Source: an uncultured Gemmobacter sp. (lineage in GTDB: Bacteria; Pseudomonadota; Alphaproteobacteria; Rhodobacterales; Rhodobacteraceae). From it: a DNA stretch of 5,798 nt. The notes beneath the pieces were generated by a model, which was not told the origin of the DNA, did not search any database, and saw only the letters and a list, made by a program, of their open reading frames with translations. Both the position numbers and the translations under genes were made by a program. The stretch spans positions 1-5,798 of the forward strand of contig CALKAA010000247.1 of NCBI GenBank assembly GCA_937983495.1, written 5' to 3'. Of this stretch, positions 5,624 through 5,798 are shown one piece after another. The stretch's first letter is position 1; each line of letters opens with the position of its first letter.

Positions 5624-5798
5624 GTCATCATCCTTCACGGCCAAGGGCCGTTCCGGCGCCATCCGGCGCCACAGGGGCGGACCCGCCTCGCATCTGGGGT
5701 CATCCCCCGATACCGTCGGCCCGCGGCGCCCCTGCGTGAAGGTGGGAACCAGTGTCCGGGCTGCAAAATGGCTCACGCGGCCGAGCGGCGGACCTGCC
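5624..5798 (-). promoter_or_regulatory. Upstream/leader region of the helicase gene, hairpin-rich
   Basis: No separate gene is evident here; the helicase frame stays open to 5776 but has low-likelihood composition before 5623. TCCGGCGCCA occurs twice in tandem (5652-5661 and 5662-5671), and its GGCGCC halves can pair with each other around ATCC (6-bp stem). Further short stems include GGCGG/CCGCC near 5676-5687 and GGGG/CCCC near 5697-5707. A structured leader would fit the long, autoregulated untranslated regions known for some RNA helicase genes. No clear promoter was found, and the upstream gene lies outside the window. Confidence 0.4.

Noticed and set aside
5624..5776. Upstream ATG at 5776 as the helicase start
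   Set aside because: The extra 51 residues have no counterpart before the RhlE Q motif, and the ATG at 5623 has AAGGA at ideal spacing.

Overview
The window reads as chromosomal DNA of a GC-rich alphaproteobacterium, most likely Rhodobacteraceae (Rhodobacter/Gemmobacter/Paracoccus-like). This rests on base composition, gene style, and a GC-rich hairpin plus T-rich intergenic block at the left edge that looks familiar from that family. It is inference; no search was run. I see no rRNA, tRNA, CRISPR array, insertion sequence or transposase.

Layout from left to right. (1) Positions 1-136 are non-coding and hold a perfect 22-bp AT-rich inverted repeat followed by two GC-rich hairpins, probably the transcription-termination region of the next gene. 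(2) 137-1774 (-) encodes a 545-aa AMP-forming acyl-CoA synthetase. (3) A 99-bp divergent spacer leads to 1874-2803 (+), a ten-helix EamA/DMT-family transporter. (4) 2800-3378 (-) encodes thymidine kinase (tdk), whose stop codon overlaps that of the transporter. (5) 3379-3747 is a long intergenic stretch with several inverted repeats, including a 12-bp perfect one, a two-part stem-loop and an 8-bp one just before the next gene. (6) 3748-4203 (+) encodes a small helix-turn-helix protein resembling phage CII-type (CP76) regulators, lower in GC than its neighbours. (7) A strong bidirectional hairpin terminator at 4204-4236 separates it from (8) 4241-5623 (-), an RhlE-type DEAD-box RNA helicase with a basic, repeat-containing tail. 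(9) 5624-5798 is the helicase leader/upstream region, rich in hairpins and holding a 10-bp tandem repeat.

The genes are mostly single transcription units in alternating orientation (acyl-CoA activation, a small-molecule exporter or importer, nucleoside salvage, a regulator, RNA remodelling). They do not form an obvious pathway. I found no convincing undescribed multi-gene system. The least explained parts are the structured intergenic region 3430-3712 together with the phage-regulator-like gene it precedes, and the 22-bp inverted repeat at the left edge. Gene starts differ from the longest open frames for the transporter, tdk, the regulator and the helicase; ribosome binding sites and family alignment decided them.
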